Positions 9,233 to 20,740 of a stretch of 64,000 bases of DNA are shown piece by piece. A program made the position numbers and the translations under genes. The DNA comes from Neomicrococcus lactis (GTDB lineage Bacteria > Actinomycetota > Actinomycetes > Actinomycetales > Micrococcaceae): assembly GCF_014200305.1 (NCBI RefSeq), contig NZ_JACHBL010000001.1, positions 868,001 through 932,000 on the forward strand, in the 5' to 3' direction. The notes beneath the pieces were generated by a model. It saw nothing but the letters and a program-made list of their open reading frames with translations, made no database searches and was not told where the DNA came from. Each line of letters opens with the position of its first letter. The first letter of the stretch is position 1.

Positions 9233-10171
9233 CTAACGAACCGTGAAGGTCTTGGTGTCCGTTGCGATATGGATGTCAGAATCCTTGTTCTGCCCCCACA
9301 CTGACAGCTGGTAGGTGCCCGGCTTCAGGGTGACTTCAAACCGGAATTCGCCATCATTAGGAAGCTGATCTGGTTCAGCAAGGACGCCGTCTGCAACTTG
9401 AGCGCCCACCGTCCCGTTGTTCACCGTCGCCACGCTATAGAAGGAACCGCCACTGAACTTGGAGGTAACGCCGAAAGCCTTGATGGGGGAGCCGTAGGAG
9501 GAAGCCTCGGACGGATCGACCAGCCAGACCGGCGCACGCATGCTGTCGGTGCGGGCCAATGGACGGTCAAGTTTCACGAGGCCCCACGCGTCATAGCCTT
9601 GGCGGCCATCCACCACAATGCTCACGGCTGGCTTTTGCTTGCCGGTCAACAATCCCGAGTTCGCGGCAGCGGCAGTGGCCGTGTACACCAGCTGCTGAAT
9701 ACTGCGCTCGGCGAGGCCCTTGTCCACGGACTTGTCGAAGGCATCGGAGGAAATGTCCACCGTGATCACGTTCTCGGCAGAAATGGTGGCGCCAATGCGC
9801 TTTGCGGAAGACCAGACGTTGAAGTAGTCCGGATCCGCGGGCTCCGCCTCAAGCATGTGCTTGACGCTGGTAACCACGGGATCGCCTTGGTCCGCTACCG
9901 GCAAGAACTCGCGGTACAAAAAGACGTTGTCCCCGTTTTCGCCCAACCAATAGACAGGCGAAAGCTGATTGACGCCGAGATCTTCGAGCTTGGCGTCCGT
10001 CGCCGTTGGGACGGCAACCGATCCTGACGCAGAGGATTTGGTAGGCATCGAAGATTGGCCACCAGGCAGGGTTGAATCGCTGATTGAGCAACCGACAGCA
10101 GCAAGCAGCACTGTTCCGGTAGCTACCGTTCCCGCAATCACAATGCGGGCACGGCCTTTCAACGATGGCAT
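9233..10171 (-). CDS. Lipoprotein with GerMN and Gmad2-like domains
   Basis: 312-residue exported lipoprotein. From ATG 10171 the N-terminus is a signal with lipobox LLAAVGC. The mature part has a GerMN-type domain (roughly residues 55-200, with the ADPDYFNVW and GLAERSIQQLVYTATAAA segments). A Gmad2-like Ig-type domain (SPIKAFGVTSKFSGGSFYSV to the end) completes it. These domains occur in spore-germination and in actinobacterial surface lipoproteins of unclear role. AGAGGA lies about 10 nt before ATG 10171. A GTG at 10198 would add nine residues and is less likely. Convergent with rsmE. Confidence 0.82.
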   Translation of the reverse strand: MPSLKGRARIVIAGTVATGTVLLAAVGCSISDSTLPGGQSSMPTKSSASGSVAVPTATDAKLEDLGVNQLSPVYWLGENGDNVFLYREFLPVADQGDPVVTSVKHMLEAEPADPDYFNVWSSAKRIGATISAENVITVDISSDAFDKSVDKGLAERSIQQLVYTATAAAANSGLLTGKQKPAVSIVVDGRQGYDAWGLVKLDRPLARTDSMRAPVWLVDPSEASSYGSPIKAFGVTSKFSGGSFYSVATVNNGTVGAQVADGVLAEPDQLPNDGEFRFEVTLKPGTYQLSVWGQNKDSDIHIATDTKTFTVR

Positions 10172-10392
10172 CAACAAATAATCCTCTTTAACGGTCACTG
10201 CGCTGGGGGAGGCGCGTCCTTTAGGCTACACACGAGTAACAACCAGAAACAGTGTTATCTGTAAACGTAATCATTCCTTAATCAATTCTTGACCGTTTGA
10301 GCATTGCTCCAAGTGCGCACTTGCCCAGTGAACTACAATCAAAAAGGCGCGAATTTATTCGTTAAATCAGAGAAGATAGGTGTCCATCACGC

Positions 10393-11505
10393 ATGGCAGA
10401 TGAGCTCGAAACTCCAGAGAGCTTCAGTGTTCCATTCGATTCCACCGCAGAAATGGTTGCGGCACTCGGTGCGCAAGACCAACTTTTGAGGGTGCTCTCG
10501 GGCGTATACCCGAACGTCAGCGTTACCCCGCTTGACCAAGAACTCACCGTTAAAGGACCTCGCTCTGACGCCGCTATGGTGCAGTCAGTCTTGGAAGACG
10601 CGCGGCAATTGGCCCGCACCGGCACCACGGTGACGCTGGAAATTATTGAAGAGCTCGTCCGGCACCGCACGCGATCAGCCGGTTTTGCCCCTGAGACGAC
10701 GTCTCGCATCAAGCACGACGCCGCAGCTCACCTGCCGACGACACCTTCGGCTTTCAGCGGGCTTCCGACCCAAAGCTACGGCCTGAATATTTTGACAAGT
10801 CGCGGCCGAAGCATTCGCCCAAAGACAGTGAACCAGCAGCGCTACGTCGACGCGATTGACGAGAACACGGTCATCTTCGGTATTGGCCCTGCAGGTACCG
10901 GCAAGACCTACTTGGCTATGGCGAAAGCCGTCCAAGCATTGCAGGCCAAGGAAGTCTCGCGCATTATTCTGACGCGACCGGCCGTTGAAGCCGGCGAAAA
11001 GCTGGGCTTCTTGCCGGGCACGCTCACGGACAAGATTGACCCTTACTTGCGGCCTTTGTATGACGCGCTACATGACATGGTGGATGCGGAGACGATCCCA
11101 CGGTTGTTGGCGGCCGGAACCATTGAAGTGGCCCCGCTGGCCTACATGCGAGGCCGCACCCTCAACGATGCGTTCATCATCTTGGACGAAGCACAGAACA
11201 CCACCCCTGAACAGATCAAAATGTTCCTGACGCGTTTGGGCTTCGGAGCGAAGATGGTCATCACGGGTGACATCACTCAAGTGGATTTGCCGGGCGGAAC
11301 TCGCTCGGGGCTGCGCGTGGTCACCGAGATTCTTGAGGACGTGGACGGAATTTCGTTCCAGTACCTCGAGGCATCCGACGTGGTGCGACATCGTCTCGTC
11401 TCCGAAATTGTGAGCGCGTACGAAAAGTGGAATGACCAGCAGGGTTCTCTGCCTGGACCAGGATCACGAGGAACACGGAAGAGCGGGATGAAAAATGTCA
11501 ATTGA
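10393..11505 (+). CDS. phoH: PhoH-like ATPase
   Basis: 370-residue cytoplasmic NTPase. The Walker A is GIGPAGTGKTYLAMA and the Walker B is AFIILDEAQNTTPEQ, followed by MVITGDITQVDLPGG. The N-terminal portion with LYPNVSVTP-like and TVKGPRSD stretches resembles a single-strand nucleic-acid binding (KH-like) region. The 194 nt upstream, shared with the divergent lipoprotein gene, must hold both promoters. Its end overlaps ybeY by 11 nt, indicating translational coupling in a phoH-ybeY-corC-era operon linked to RNA metabolism. Confidence 0.93.
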   Translation: MADELETPESFSVPFDSTAEMVAALGAQDQLLRVLSGVYPNVSVTPLDQELTVKGPRSDAAMVQSVLEDARQLARTGTTVTLEIIEELVRHRTRSAGFAPETTSRIKHDAAAHLPTTPSAFSGLPTQSYGLNILTSRGRSIRPKTVNQQRYVDAIDENTVIFGIGPAGTGKTYLAMAKAVQALQAKEVSRIILTRPAVEAGEKLGFLPGTLTDKIDPYLRPLYDALHDMVDAETIPRLLAAGTIEVAPLAYMRGRTLNDAFIILDEAQNTTPEQIKMFLTRLGFGAKMVITGDITQVDLPGGTRSGLRVVTEILEDVDGISFQYLEASDVVRHRLVSEIVSAYEKWNDQQGSLPGPGSRGTRKSGMKNVN

Positions 11506-11968
11506 AATCAGCAACGAGACGTCGGTTGACATGGATCTCGACGAAGTCCGCAAACTAGCTCGCTTTGTCCTCGACAGCTTGTGGGTTCACCCCGAAGCTG
11601 AAGTGGGTATCACGCTCGTGGATGAAGAGGCTAGCGCCCGCCTTCACGTGGAGTGGATGGATCTTGAGGGACCAACGGACGTCATGTCCTTCCCCATGGA
11701 CGAGCTGACTCCCGGCACTCCCGGCAACGTGAGCAGCGCCGGCATGCTGGGCGACATCGTGATTTGTCCTGAAGTGGCAAAGCAGCAGGCCCAGGCCGGC
11801 GGCCACTCGTACCTCGATGAAGTCCTGCTCTTGACCACGCATGGTCTCTTGCACCTGTTGGGCTTCGATCACGAGGAAGCGGAAGAGCGCGAGGAAATGT
11901 TCTCCTTGCAGCGTGAGCTCTTGGAGAAGCACTTGGGCCGCCCTGCGCCCAAGGAGACCATCGCATGA
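11495..11968 (+). CDS. ybeY: Endoribonuclease YbeY (rRNA maturation)
   Basis: 157-residue zinc-dependent RNase needed for 16S rRNA 3' end maturation and ribosome quality control. The metal site HGLLHLLGFDH supplies H116, H120 and H126, and the TDVMSFP motif precedes it. ATG 11495 lies within the last codons of phoH, and the stop overlaps the next start as ATGA. Confidence 0.95.
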   Translation: MSIEISNETSVDMDLDEVRKLARFVLDSLWVHPEAEVGITLVDEEASARLHVEWMDLEGPTDVMSFPMDELTPGTPGNVSSAGMLGDIVICPEVAKQQAQAGGHSYLDEVLLLTTHGLLHLLGFDHEEAEEREEMFSLQRELLEKHLGRPAPKETIA

Positions 11969-13302
11969 GTCCAGCATTACTCGCACTCGGTGCAATTGCT
12001 TTCCTATTGATTGCCGGTCTACTGACCGCCGTTGAAGCTGCCTTCCTCTACTTGAGCCGCCAAGAAGCCGAACAGCTGCTAGCCAATAGGCCCAAGCACA
12101 AGCTACGTGCCATCCTGGATGATCCAGTGCCACACACGAATGCATTGCGTTTGTGGCGACTGTGGTTTGAAATGGCATCTGCGGTTGCTGTGGCGCTGTT
12201 CTTCTATTTCGTCATCGCGAACATGTGGATTGCGGGTCTCGCCGCCACACTCACGATGGCTGTCATGGCCTTCGTAGTGGTGGGCGTATCGCCACGACGA
12301 ATTGGCCGGAACCGTGCTGCATCCTTCGTTTCCGGAACCGCATCTCTCATCCGCTTCTTGCGCGTCATTCTTGGACCAATTCCACAGTGGCTCGTCGGCA
12401 TTGGAAATCAGCTCTCCCCAGGGGAGACCGCTGCAGACGAAGCGTTCTTTTCCGAAGAGCACTTCCGCGACATGGTGGACCGCGCCAACGAAGCGGACAT
12501 GATCGAAGACGTGGAAGCCGAATTCATTCACTCCGTGTTTGACCTCGGCGATACCCGAGTTCGCGCCGTGATGGTGCCGCGAACAGACATGGTGACCGTG
12601 GACTCCGGCACCTCGCTCGCGGAGTGCATGACGCTCTGCTTGAAGTCCGGCTGCTCGCGCATCCCCGTCATTCAGGAATCGAGCGACCACATAGTGGGCA
12701 TCGTTTACCTGAAGGACATCGCTCGGGAACTGCACTTCCACGACGATCCGCAGTCTCCCGTGGACAACATCGCACGCGATGTTCGCTATGTCCCTGAATC
12801 CAAGTCCGTTGCTGAGCTCTTGAAAGAGCTACAGATCGAATCGACCCACGTGGCCATCGTCATTGACGAGTACGGCGGAACCGCCGGTCTTGTGACGCTC
12901 GAGGACCTCATCGAAGAAATCGTGGGCGAGATCGACGACGAATACGACCGTTCGCGGCCAGACATTGAAGAAGTACGTCCCGGCGTCTTCCGCATTAGCG
13001 CACGCACGCCGTTGGACGATCTTGGTGAACTCTTCAACAAGGACCTCGAAGACGACGAAGTCGACACCGCTGGCGGTCTTCTCGCCAAGCACTTGGGCCG
13101 TGTGCCGATTGTGGGCTCCGAAGTTACTGTTGAAGGCATTCACTTGCATGCAGAAACCCTCGAAGGTCGGCGCAACCGTATTGGTTTCTTGCTGACGTGG
13201 TTTGAGCCAGACACTGAAGACACTGACGATGAACCGCAAGGGTCCACGGGACGCCGTGACTCTGATGACCTCCACCAGCACGAAAGTGGGCAACACTCAT
13301 GA
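11965..13302 (+). CDS. CNNM/HlyC-CorC family transporter, CBS domains
   Basis: 445-residue membrane protein. An N-terminal CNNM (DUF21) domain of three to four helices starts at residue 2 (ALLALGAIAFLLIAGLLTAV). A CBS pair follows (VMVPRTDMVTVDS, then HVAIVIDEYGGTAGLVTLED), then the C-terminal CorC_HlyC domain. The family is linked to magnesium/cobalt efflux or sodium-coupled magnesium export; the old name haemolysin is misleading. It overlaps ybeY and era by 4 nt each. In this operon it may serve magnesium balance for ribosome assembly, which is inference. Confidence 0.9.
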   Translation: MSPALLALGAIAFLLIAGLLTAVEAAFLYLSRQEAEQLLANRPKHKLRAILDDPVPHTNALRLWRLWFEMASAVAVALFFYFVIANMWIAGLAATLTMAVMAFVVVGVSPRRIGRNRAASFVSGTASLIRFLRVILGPIPQWLVGIGNQLSPGETAADEAFFSEEHFRDMVDRANEADMIEDVEAEFIHSVFDLGDTRVRAVMVPRTDMVTVDSGTSLAECMTLCLKSGCSRIPVIQESSDHIVGIVYLKDIARELHFHDDPQSPVDNIARDVRYVPESKSVAELLKELQIESTHVAIVIDEYGGTAGLVTLEDLIEEIVGEIDDEYDRSRPDIEEVRPGVFRISARTPLDDLGELFNKDLEDDEVDTAGGLLAKHLGRVPIVGSEVTVEGIHLHAETLEGRRNRIGFLLTWFEPDTEDTDDEPQGSTGRRDSDDLHQHESGQHS

Positions 13303-14249
13303 GCTTGACGCCAGAAAATTACCCGAAGGATTACCGGGCGGGCTTCACCTCGTTTGTGGGACGTCCGAATGCCGGAAAGTCCACCCTCACCAACGCACTC
13401 GTGGGTCAAAAAGTAGCGATTACCTCGAGTAAGCCACAGACCACGCGCCACACGATTCGTGGCATCGTGCATCGTCCAGAGCACCAGCTCGTCATCGTCG
13501 ACACTCCAGGCCTGCACCGTCCGCGCACGCTTCTTGGTCAGCGCCTCAACGACCTCGTGGCCGAGACCTTGGGCGAAGTGGATGCGGTGGGCTTCTGCTT
13601 GCCAGCAAACGAGAAGATCGGCCCCGGCGATAAGTTCATTGCCCAGAAGCTGGGTGGACTGCCACCACGCACTCCGATCGTCGCGCTCGTCACCAAGACT
13701 GACCTCGTGACCCCGGCGCAACTGGCAGAGCAATTGCTTGCCGTCAGCCAGCTGGGAGACGAACTCTTGGCACCTAAGGGATTTGCCGCCGTCGTACCGG
13801 TATCCGCGAAAGACGGGTATCAGGTAGAGGAAGTCATCGGCGTTCTTGCGAAGCTCATGCCACAGTCGCCACCGCTGTACCCAGACGGTGAACTCACGGA
13901 CGAGCCTGAGATGAAAATGATCTCGGAGCTCATTCGCGAGGCCGCGTTGGAGGGCGTCCGTGACGAGCTTCCGCACTCGCTCGCCGTCGTGGTGGAAGAA
14001 ATAATTCCGCGCGAAGACCGCCCGGCTGACAATCCGATGGTGGACATCCACGTCAACGTTTTCGTGGAACGCCCCAGCCAGAAGTCGATCATCATTGGCA
14101 AGGGCGGATCGCGTCTGCGCGACGTTGGAACTCGTGCTCGTAAGGAAATCGAAGCGCTTTTGGGCACCAAGGTGTACCTGGATCTCCATGTGAAGGTTGC
14201 CAAGGAATGGCAGCGCGACCCGAAGCAGTTGGGTCGTCTAGGTTTCTAG
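13299..14249 (+). CDS. era: GTPase Era (ribosome assembly)
   Basis: 316-residue GTPase binding 16S rRNA near its 3' end. G1 GRPNAGKST (21-29), G3 DTPG (68-71) and G4 TKTD are intact. The C-terminal KH domain contains IIIGKGGSRLRDVG. It ends the phoH-ybeY-corC-era operon. The start ATG overlaps the preceding stop (ATGA). Confidence 0.97.
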   Translation: MSLTPENYPKDYRAGFTSFVGRPNAGKSTLTNALVGQKVAITSSKPQTTRHTIRGIVHRPEHQLVIVDTPGLHRPRTLLGQRLNDLVAETLGEVDAVGFCLPANEKIGPGDKFIAQKLGGLPPRTPIVALVTKTDLVTPAQLAEQLLAVSQLGDELLAPKGFAAVVPVSAKDGYQVEEVIGVLAKLMPQSPPLYPDGELTDEPEMKMISELIREAALEGVRDELPHSLAVVVEEIIPREDRPADNPMVDIHVNVFVERPSQKSIIIGKGGSRLRDVGTRARKEIEALLGTKVYLDLHVKVAKEWQRDPKQLGRLGF

Positions 14250-14335
14250 CGAGAATTCAAACCGGTTTCAATTTTTACGACAAGCGACCGTCAATAAATC
14301 GCTAAAAGGCGGTAGGGGAGTGTTAGGGTCGAACC

Positions 14336-16239
<1,904 letters not shown>

Positions 16240-16260
16240 GTAAGGGCCGTACCGCCCTCA

Positions 16261-17034
16261 GTGACCACCTCTGTAATGTCTCGCAACGCGTCCTTCGCGG
16301 CACGCTCTTATCGAACCCACGGGATTGTGCTTCGCACCTACAAGTTAGGCGAAGCTGATCGCATCATTGTGATGCTCAGTCCCGAGTATGGGCAGATTAG
16401 GGCCGTCGCGAAGGGCGTGCGGCGGACATCCTCCAAGCTGGGAGCAACGCTAGAACCGTTCATGCTGGTGGACGCGCAGATTGTGCATGGCCGGACACTG
16501 GATATCATCACTCAAGCGCAGCTTCAGCGGCCCTACGGTCAGTTGATAGCCGCGGATTACACTCTCTTTACGACGGCGAACGTCATGGCCGAGACCGCCG
16601 AGCGTCTGACCCAGACTGACGACGAATCCTCTGCGGTCCAGTACCGGCTCTTCCACGGCGCCTTGGCCGCCTTGTCTCGAAACCAGCACAATCCTTCACG
16701 CGTGTTGGACTCTTATCTTTTGCGTGCGCTTGCCGCCGAAGGCTGGGCGCCGAACTTCTCCGAATGCGTCAAGTGCGGACGCCCTGGACCGCATGCTTCC
16801 GTCAACATCGTGTTGGGCGGCAGCGTCTGTGTAGATTGCAAGCCATCCGGTTCGTTGTCTCCTGGTCCATCCGCGGTAATGCTGCTCGCGGCGCTCTTGG
16901 CCGGCGACTGGGATCTGATTGACGCAGCGGACATGGCTGACCAACGAGCTGCCTCCGGAATCGTCACAGGTTACGTACAATGGCACCTCGAACGCGCACT
17001 GACGTCGATGCGTCATATTGAAAGGACCACCTGA
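16261..17034 (+). CDS. recO: DNA repair protein RecO
   Basis: 257-residue recombination mediator loading RecA with RecR. The OB-fold N-terminus contains ARSYRTHGIVLRTYKLGEAD. The C-terminal zinc knuckle has CVKCG and, 20 residues on, CVDC. The start could be GTG 16261 or ATG 16276; the shorter form better matches the usual RecO N-terminus. Its stop directly abuts the uppS GTG. Confidence 0.93.
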   Translation: MTTSVMSRNASFAARSYRTHGIVLRTYKLGEADRIIVMLSPEYGQIRAVAKGVRRTSSKLGATLEPFMLVDAQIVHGRTLDIITQAQLQRPYGQLIAADYTLFTTANVMAETAERLTQTDDESSAVQYRLFHGALAALSRNQHNPSRVLDSYLLRALAAEGWAPNFSECVKCGRPGPHASVNIVLGGSVCVDCKPSGSLSPGPSAVMLLAALLAGDWDLIDAADMADQRAASGIVTGYVQWHLERALTSMRHIERTT

Positions 17035-17820
17035 GTGACCGGCACCTACCAAGCTCCTTATACGCATCCTTCGGGTGCGACGGTGCCGAAGATGGATCCA
17101 CGCTTCGTACCTCAGCACGTGGCAATTGTTATGGACGGCAACGGTCGTTGGGCTAATCAGCGCGGCTTGCCACGCACCGAGGGTCACCGCGCCGGCGAGG
17201 CCGCTTTGCTCGACGTCATGGCCGGTGCCGTGGAAATGGGCATCAAGTATGTCTCCGTCTACGCGTTCTCCACCGAAAACTGGAAGCGCAGCCCTGAAGA
17301 AGTCCGTTTCCTCATGGGCTTCTCCCGAGACGTCTTGCGACGCCAGCGCGACACCTTGAATTCGTGGGGCGTCAAAATTCGATGGGCTGGTCGCAAGCCG
17401 CGCTTGTGGTCCAGCGTCGTCAAAGAACTGCAAGACGCTGAGAAGCTGACCGCAAACAACACCGGCACGCAGCTGACGATGTGCGTGAACTACGGCGGAC
17501 GGGCCGAGATCGCCGATGCCATCTCCAAGCTGGCCGAAGACGTCAAACGTGGAAAGCTGTCTCCCAACGGCATCACCGAACGCACGCTAAACCGATACTT
17601 GTACGCGCCCGAAATGCCGGACGTCGATTTGTTCTTGCGAACCTCGGGGGAGCAGCGCACTTCCAACTTCCTGCTGTGGCAGTCGGCTTACGCCGAAATG
17701 GTGTTCATGGACGTGCTGTGGCCAGACGTTGACCGCACCACACTCTGGGCGGCCGTGGAACAGTACGCTCAGCGCGACCGTCGCTACGGCGGGGCCGTTG
17801 ACCAGGCGAGCCAAAGCTAG
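17035..17820 (+). CDS. uppS: Isoprenyl transferase (undecaprenyl diphosphate synthase)
   Basis: 261-residue cis-prenyltransferase making the long-chain lipid carrier for peptidoglycan. The signature [10 protein letters not shown] carries the catalytic aspartate D34. [20 protein letters not shown] holds the substrate-binding arginines and serine. The GTG start follows the recO stop with no gap. Its stop shares CTAG with the convergent hydrolase. Confidence 0.95.
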   Translation: MTGTYQAPYTHPSGATVPKMDPRFVPQHVAIVMDGNGRWANQRGLPRTEGHRAGEAALLDVMAGAVEMGIKYVSVYAFSTENWKRSPEEVRFLMGFSRDVLRRQRDTLNSWGVKIRWAGRKPRLWSSVVKELQDAEKLTANNTGTQLTMCVNYGGRAEIADAISKLAEDVKRGKLSPNGITERTLNRYLYAPEMPDVDLFLRTSGEQRTSNFLLWQSAYAEMVFMDVLWPDVDRTTLWAAVEQYAQRDRRYGGAVDQASQS

Positions 17821-18863
17821 CGTAGGTAGCCGTCCGCCCACCTCGTGATTTCTTCATAGGCGCTTTCTCGAACGAGAGCGGTTGAGCTGAAGATGTCATG
17901 CATGCCGTCAGAGATACGCACCACCGTCACCCTGCGGCCGAGGCTGAGCACCCGTTTGAGGTTCACGTCCACATCCAGCACCGAATCCGCTGACATCATT
18001 TCGGGGACAAAACTGAGCCCCAGCTTGGACCGCTCCGCGTAGAGCGCCAAGATGGGCACCTCAATATTGAGACCTTTACTGACGAGCGTGTGCCCGTTGA
18101 GAATCGCCAAGAGCCACCCTGCTCGAATGGGGAAAGCCAAGCGCGGTCGCCAAAGTGGATGAAGGTCCCATTCACCTTCTGCTTCTTTACTCAAGGAACG
18201 CCAATAGTGGTCCACTTCGGGAAGTTTCACGAGCTGCCGCGGATTCCTCCGCGCTAGGGGAGTCAGCACGGAGGCCACAGTGTTTCGCAGGGGACTGGAG
18301 CCATAGAACTCGAGCCATGGCGAGTTGAGGATCAAGGCTTTAAAGATCTCTGGATGTCGCGAAGCAAAGAGCGAAAGCACTAGTCCACCGGTCGAATGCG
18401 CCATGCCAACGATTTCCACCGATCCTTGGTCCGCGAGACTCTCACGAATGGCGGATATGGCTGCGCTCAGATCCTCGTCGTACTCGCTGAGGTCCGTGAT
18501 GAAGCCGGGCGTGGACCACTCCCGCAGACTCCTTCCAAAACGGCGCAAGTCCAGCGCGAAGAAGTGATAGCCACGCGCATGCCAGTATTCGGCGAGCCGC
18601 CGGTGGTAGAAGTAGTCGCTCCATCCATGGATGTACAGAACCGCCTGTACACGTGTGGAGTCCGTCTCTTGCGGTGCGTCCGGACGGTACCGGACGATCG
18701 TTGCGGAAACCGGGCCTTCGTCGTCGTCCTGAAAATGCAGTGAACTGTACTCAAAATCCTCACCCAAAATATCGGGGCGCCATTCGCCCGCAAGAGTGTC
18801 TGCGGCAAAGCTTCCGCCGACAACCTCCTCAGGAACGGAGTTTGCATCACTGGAATCTGACAT
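17817..18863 (-). CDS. Alpha/beta hydrolase (monoacylglycerol lipase-like)
   Basis: 348-residue hydrolase. The oxyanion region [18 protein letters not shown] is near residue 90. The nucleophile elbow is [11 protein letters not shown], with Ala in place of the first Gly of GxSxG. The C-terminal ISDGMHDIF supplies the catalytic histidine. There is no signal peptide. The family acts on ester lipids; the substrate is unknown. Divergent from pyrD and convergent with uppS. Confidence 0.83.
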   Translation of the reverse strand: MSDSSDANSVPEEVVGGSFAADTLAGEWRPDILGEDFEYSSLHFQDDDEGPVSATIVRYRPDAPQETDSTRVQAVLYIHGWSDYFYHRRLAEYWHARGYHFFALDLRRFGRSLREWSTPGFITDLSEYDEDLSAAISAIRESLADQGSVEIVGMAHSTGGLVLSLFASRHPEIFKALILNSPWLEFYGSSPLRNTVASVLTPLARRNPRQLVKLPEVDHYWRSLSKEAEGEWDLHPLWRPRLAFPIRAGWLLAILNGHTLVSKGLNIEVPILALYAERSKLGLSFVPEMMSADSVLDVDVNLKRVLSLGRRVTVVRISDGMHDIFSSTALVRESAYEEITRWADGYLR

Positions 18864-18929
18864 ACGTTGAGCCTACTGGCGACGGCAACGTATTTGGATG
18901 CATTCGGGCCCGCTGGAAGAATACAGAGC

Positions 18930-20027
18930 ATGCGTTTTTATCCCACGTTCTTCAAAGTTTTCTTTTCCGGCATGGATCCTGAAAAGGCTCACCACGTGGG
19001 ATTCTCCATGGTCCGCGCAGCAGAGAAAGCTGGCGCTTCAGCAGTGCTGCGCCGCCTGACCTCACCAGACCAGTCCCTCGAGCGCACCGTCATGGGCCTG
19101 CGATTCCCGTCGCCTTTCGGGTTGGCCGCCGGCTTCGACAAAGAAGGACACGGAACCACCGCCTTGTGCGATCTCGGTTTCGGCCACATCGAGGTAGGCA
19201 CCGTGACCGCTATTGCGCAGCCGGGTAACCCACAGCCACGACTCTTCCGCCTCGTCGAAGACAAAGCCGTCATAAACCGCATGGGTTTCAACAATCCAGG
19301 TGCCGTCGCTGTAGCCCCGCGCATCAAAGAGTCCCTCAAGCACCTCTCACGCCGTTTCGGGGGAACCCGCCCCATCATCGGCATCAACATTGGCAAGAGC
19401 AAGGTGGTGGAGCTCGAGGACGCCGTAGAAGATTACCGCCAGAGCACTCGCACTCTCGCTCCGCTCGCCGACTACATGGTGGTGAATGTTTCGTCGCCGA
19501 ACACTCCCGGTCTTCGCCTCTTGCAGTCCGTGGAAAGCTTGCGTCCCATTCTCGATGCTGTGCGCGAGGAGTCTTCGCGCAGTGCCGGCCGACACGTCCC
19601 GCTGCTCGTGAAGATCGCTCCGGACCTGGCCGACGAAGACATTGCGGACGTCGCACGCTTGGCAACGGAGTTGGAGCTGGATGGCATCATCGCCACCAAC
19701 ACCACCATTTCTCGTGAAGGCCTGAAGAAGGACGCTCAAGAGGTAGCCGAAATCGGCGCCGGCGGACTCTCCGGTGAACCGTTGAAGGCCCGCTCGCTCG
19801 AAGTACTGAAGCAACTCCGCGCCGTTCTGCCACGTGAAACCACCGTTGTCTCGGTTGGTGGTGTCACGAGTGCAGAAGACGTGATTGAGCGCCTGCAGGC
19901 CGGCGCCAACTTGGTTCAGGGTTACACCGCGTTCCTCTACGAGGGTCCATTCTGGGCATGGCGCATCAACGCCGGACTCAAGAAGGCGCAGCGAACCGGA
20001 CGTCTCAACAGCAACAAGGCGCTGTAG
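18930..20027 (+). CDS. pyrD: Quinone-dependent dihydroorotate dehydrogenase (class 2)
   Basis: 365-residue FMN enzyme of pyrimidine synthesis, attached to the membrane and passing electrons to quinone. The N-terminal amphipathic helix MRFYPTFFKVFFSGMDPEKA is typical of class 2. NVSSPNTPGLR contains the catalytic serine, and the FMN-binding SVGGVTSAEDV lies near the C-terminus. I start at ATG 18930; the open frame begins at 18867 but the extra residues do not fit the family. Confidence 0.95.
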   Translation: MRFYPTFFKVFFSGMDPEKAHHVGFSMVRAAEKAGASAVLRRLTSPDQSLERTVMGLRFPSPFGLAAGFDKEGHGTTALCDLGFGHIEVGTVTAIAQPGNPQPRLFRLVEDKAVINRMGFNNPGAVAVAPRIKESLKHLSRRFGGTRPIIGINIGKSKVVELEDAVEDYRQSTRTLAPLADYMVVNVSSPNTPGLRLLQSVESLRPILDAVREESSRSAGRHVPLLVKIAPDLADEDIADVARLATELELDGIIATNTTISREGLKKDAQEVAEIGAGGLSGEPLKARSLEVLKQLRAVLPRETTVVSVGGVTSAEDVIERLQAGANLVQGYTAFLYEGPFWAWRINAGLKKAQRTGRLNSNKAL

Positions 20028-20055
20028 CGGCGCGAGGCAGCGTCGTCGTACTCAA

Positions 20056-20100
20056 AAAATTAGCCGGATCGCTCATCAACGAGCAGGTCCGGCTAATTTT
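20056..20100. terminator. Bidirectional intrinsic terminator
   Basis: A perfect 13-bp stem (AAAATTAGCCGGA against its complement at 20088-20100), with an inner GCTC/GAGC stem in the loop. A-tract on one side and T-tract on the other let it work for pyrD (+) and the DUF3043 gene (-), which converge here. Confidence 0.9.
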
Positions 20101-20116
20101 CTATCGAGCCAAATAG

Positions 20117-20704
20117 TTACTGAGGGTATTCGCCGCGCGCAACCTGTGGCTTCGGCAAACGGAGCTTGCGGAACTGCATGCCGCGGGTAGCCGCGTACCA
20201 GAGGACGCCGCGCTCTACCTGGCCGAACTTCTCGATCAGGCGCTTCTTGAGCTTGCGGGTCATGATGAACGTGTCCACCACGGTAATGAGCAAGACAGCC
20301 CACATAGCCAACGTGATGTAGGTCTGGACGTTGATGTCCTGAATAACCAAAGCAACGATGATGAACGCCAAGAGAACGAACATCAAGTACTCAGAAATCA
20401 TGTAGCGGGCGTCAACGAAAGCACGCGCGAAACGGCGCTGCTCGCCGCGGTCCTTAGGCAAGAGGTAACGCTCGTCGGCGGTCTCGTTCGCGAGGCGGAA
20501 CTGGCGCTGGCGCTCTTCGCGTTCCTTGAGGCGCTGCTCTTTGCTGAGCTTGCGATCGCTTGGAACCAGCGGACGCTTGTTTTGAGCCTGCTGCACAGAG
20601 CGCTTAGGCGTGGGTGCACCCTTTCCAGCCTGGGCGTCACGCTGCGTGACTACCGGCTCAGGAGTGACAGGGGAATCGGTCTCATTTTTCTTACGTCCAA
20701 ACAC
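20117..20704 (-). CDS. DUF3043 membrane protein
   Basis: 195-residue actinobacterial protein. The N-terminal ~105 residues are highly charged (KLSKEQRLKEREERQRQF) and may form a helix. Two transmembrane helices follow (around YLMFVLLAFIIVALVI and YITLAMWAVLLITVVDTFIM), and the tail is basic. Function unknown. It starts with GTG at 20704, divergent from the M20 dipeptidase gene. Confidence 0.85.
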   Translation of the reverse strand: MFGRKKNETDSPVTPEPVVTQRDAQAGKGAPTPKRSVQQAQNKRPLVPSDRKLSKEQRLKEREERQRQFRLANETADERYLLPKDRGEQRRFARAFVDARYMISEYLMFVLLAFIIVALVIQDINVQTYITLAMWAVLLITVVDTFIMTRKLKKRLIEKFGQVERGVLWYAATRGMQFRKLRLPKPQVARGEYPQ

Positions 20705-20740
20705 CCGGCAATCCTACCGGTCAGTGGATAGAGTGAAGAA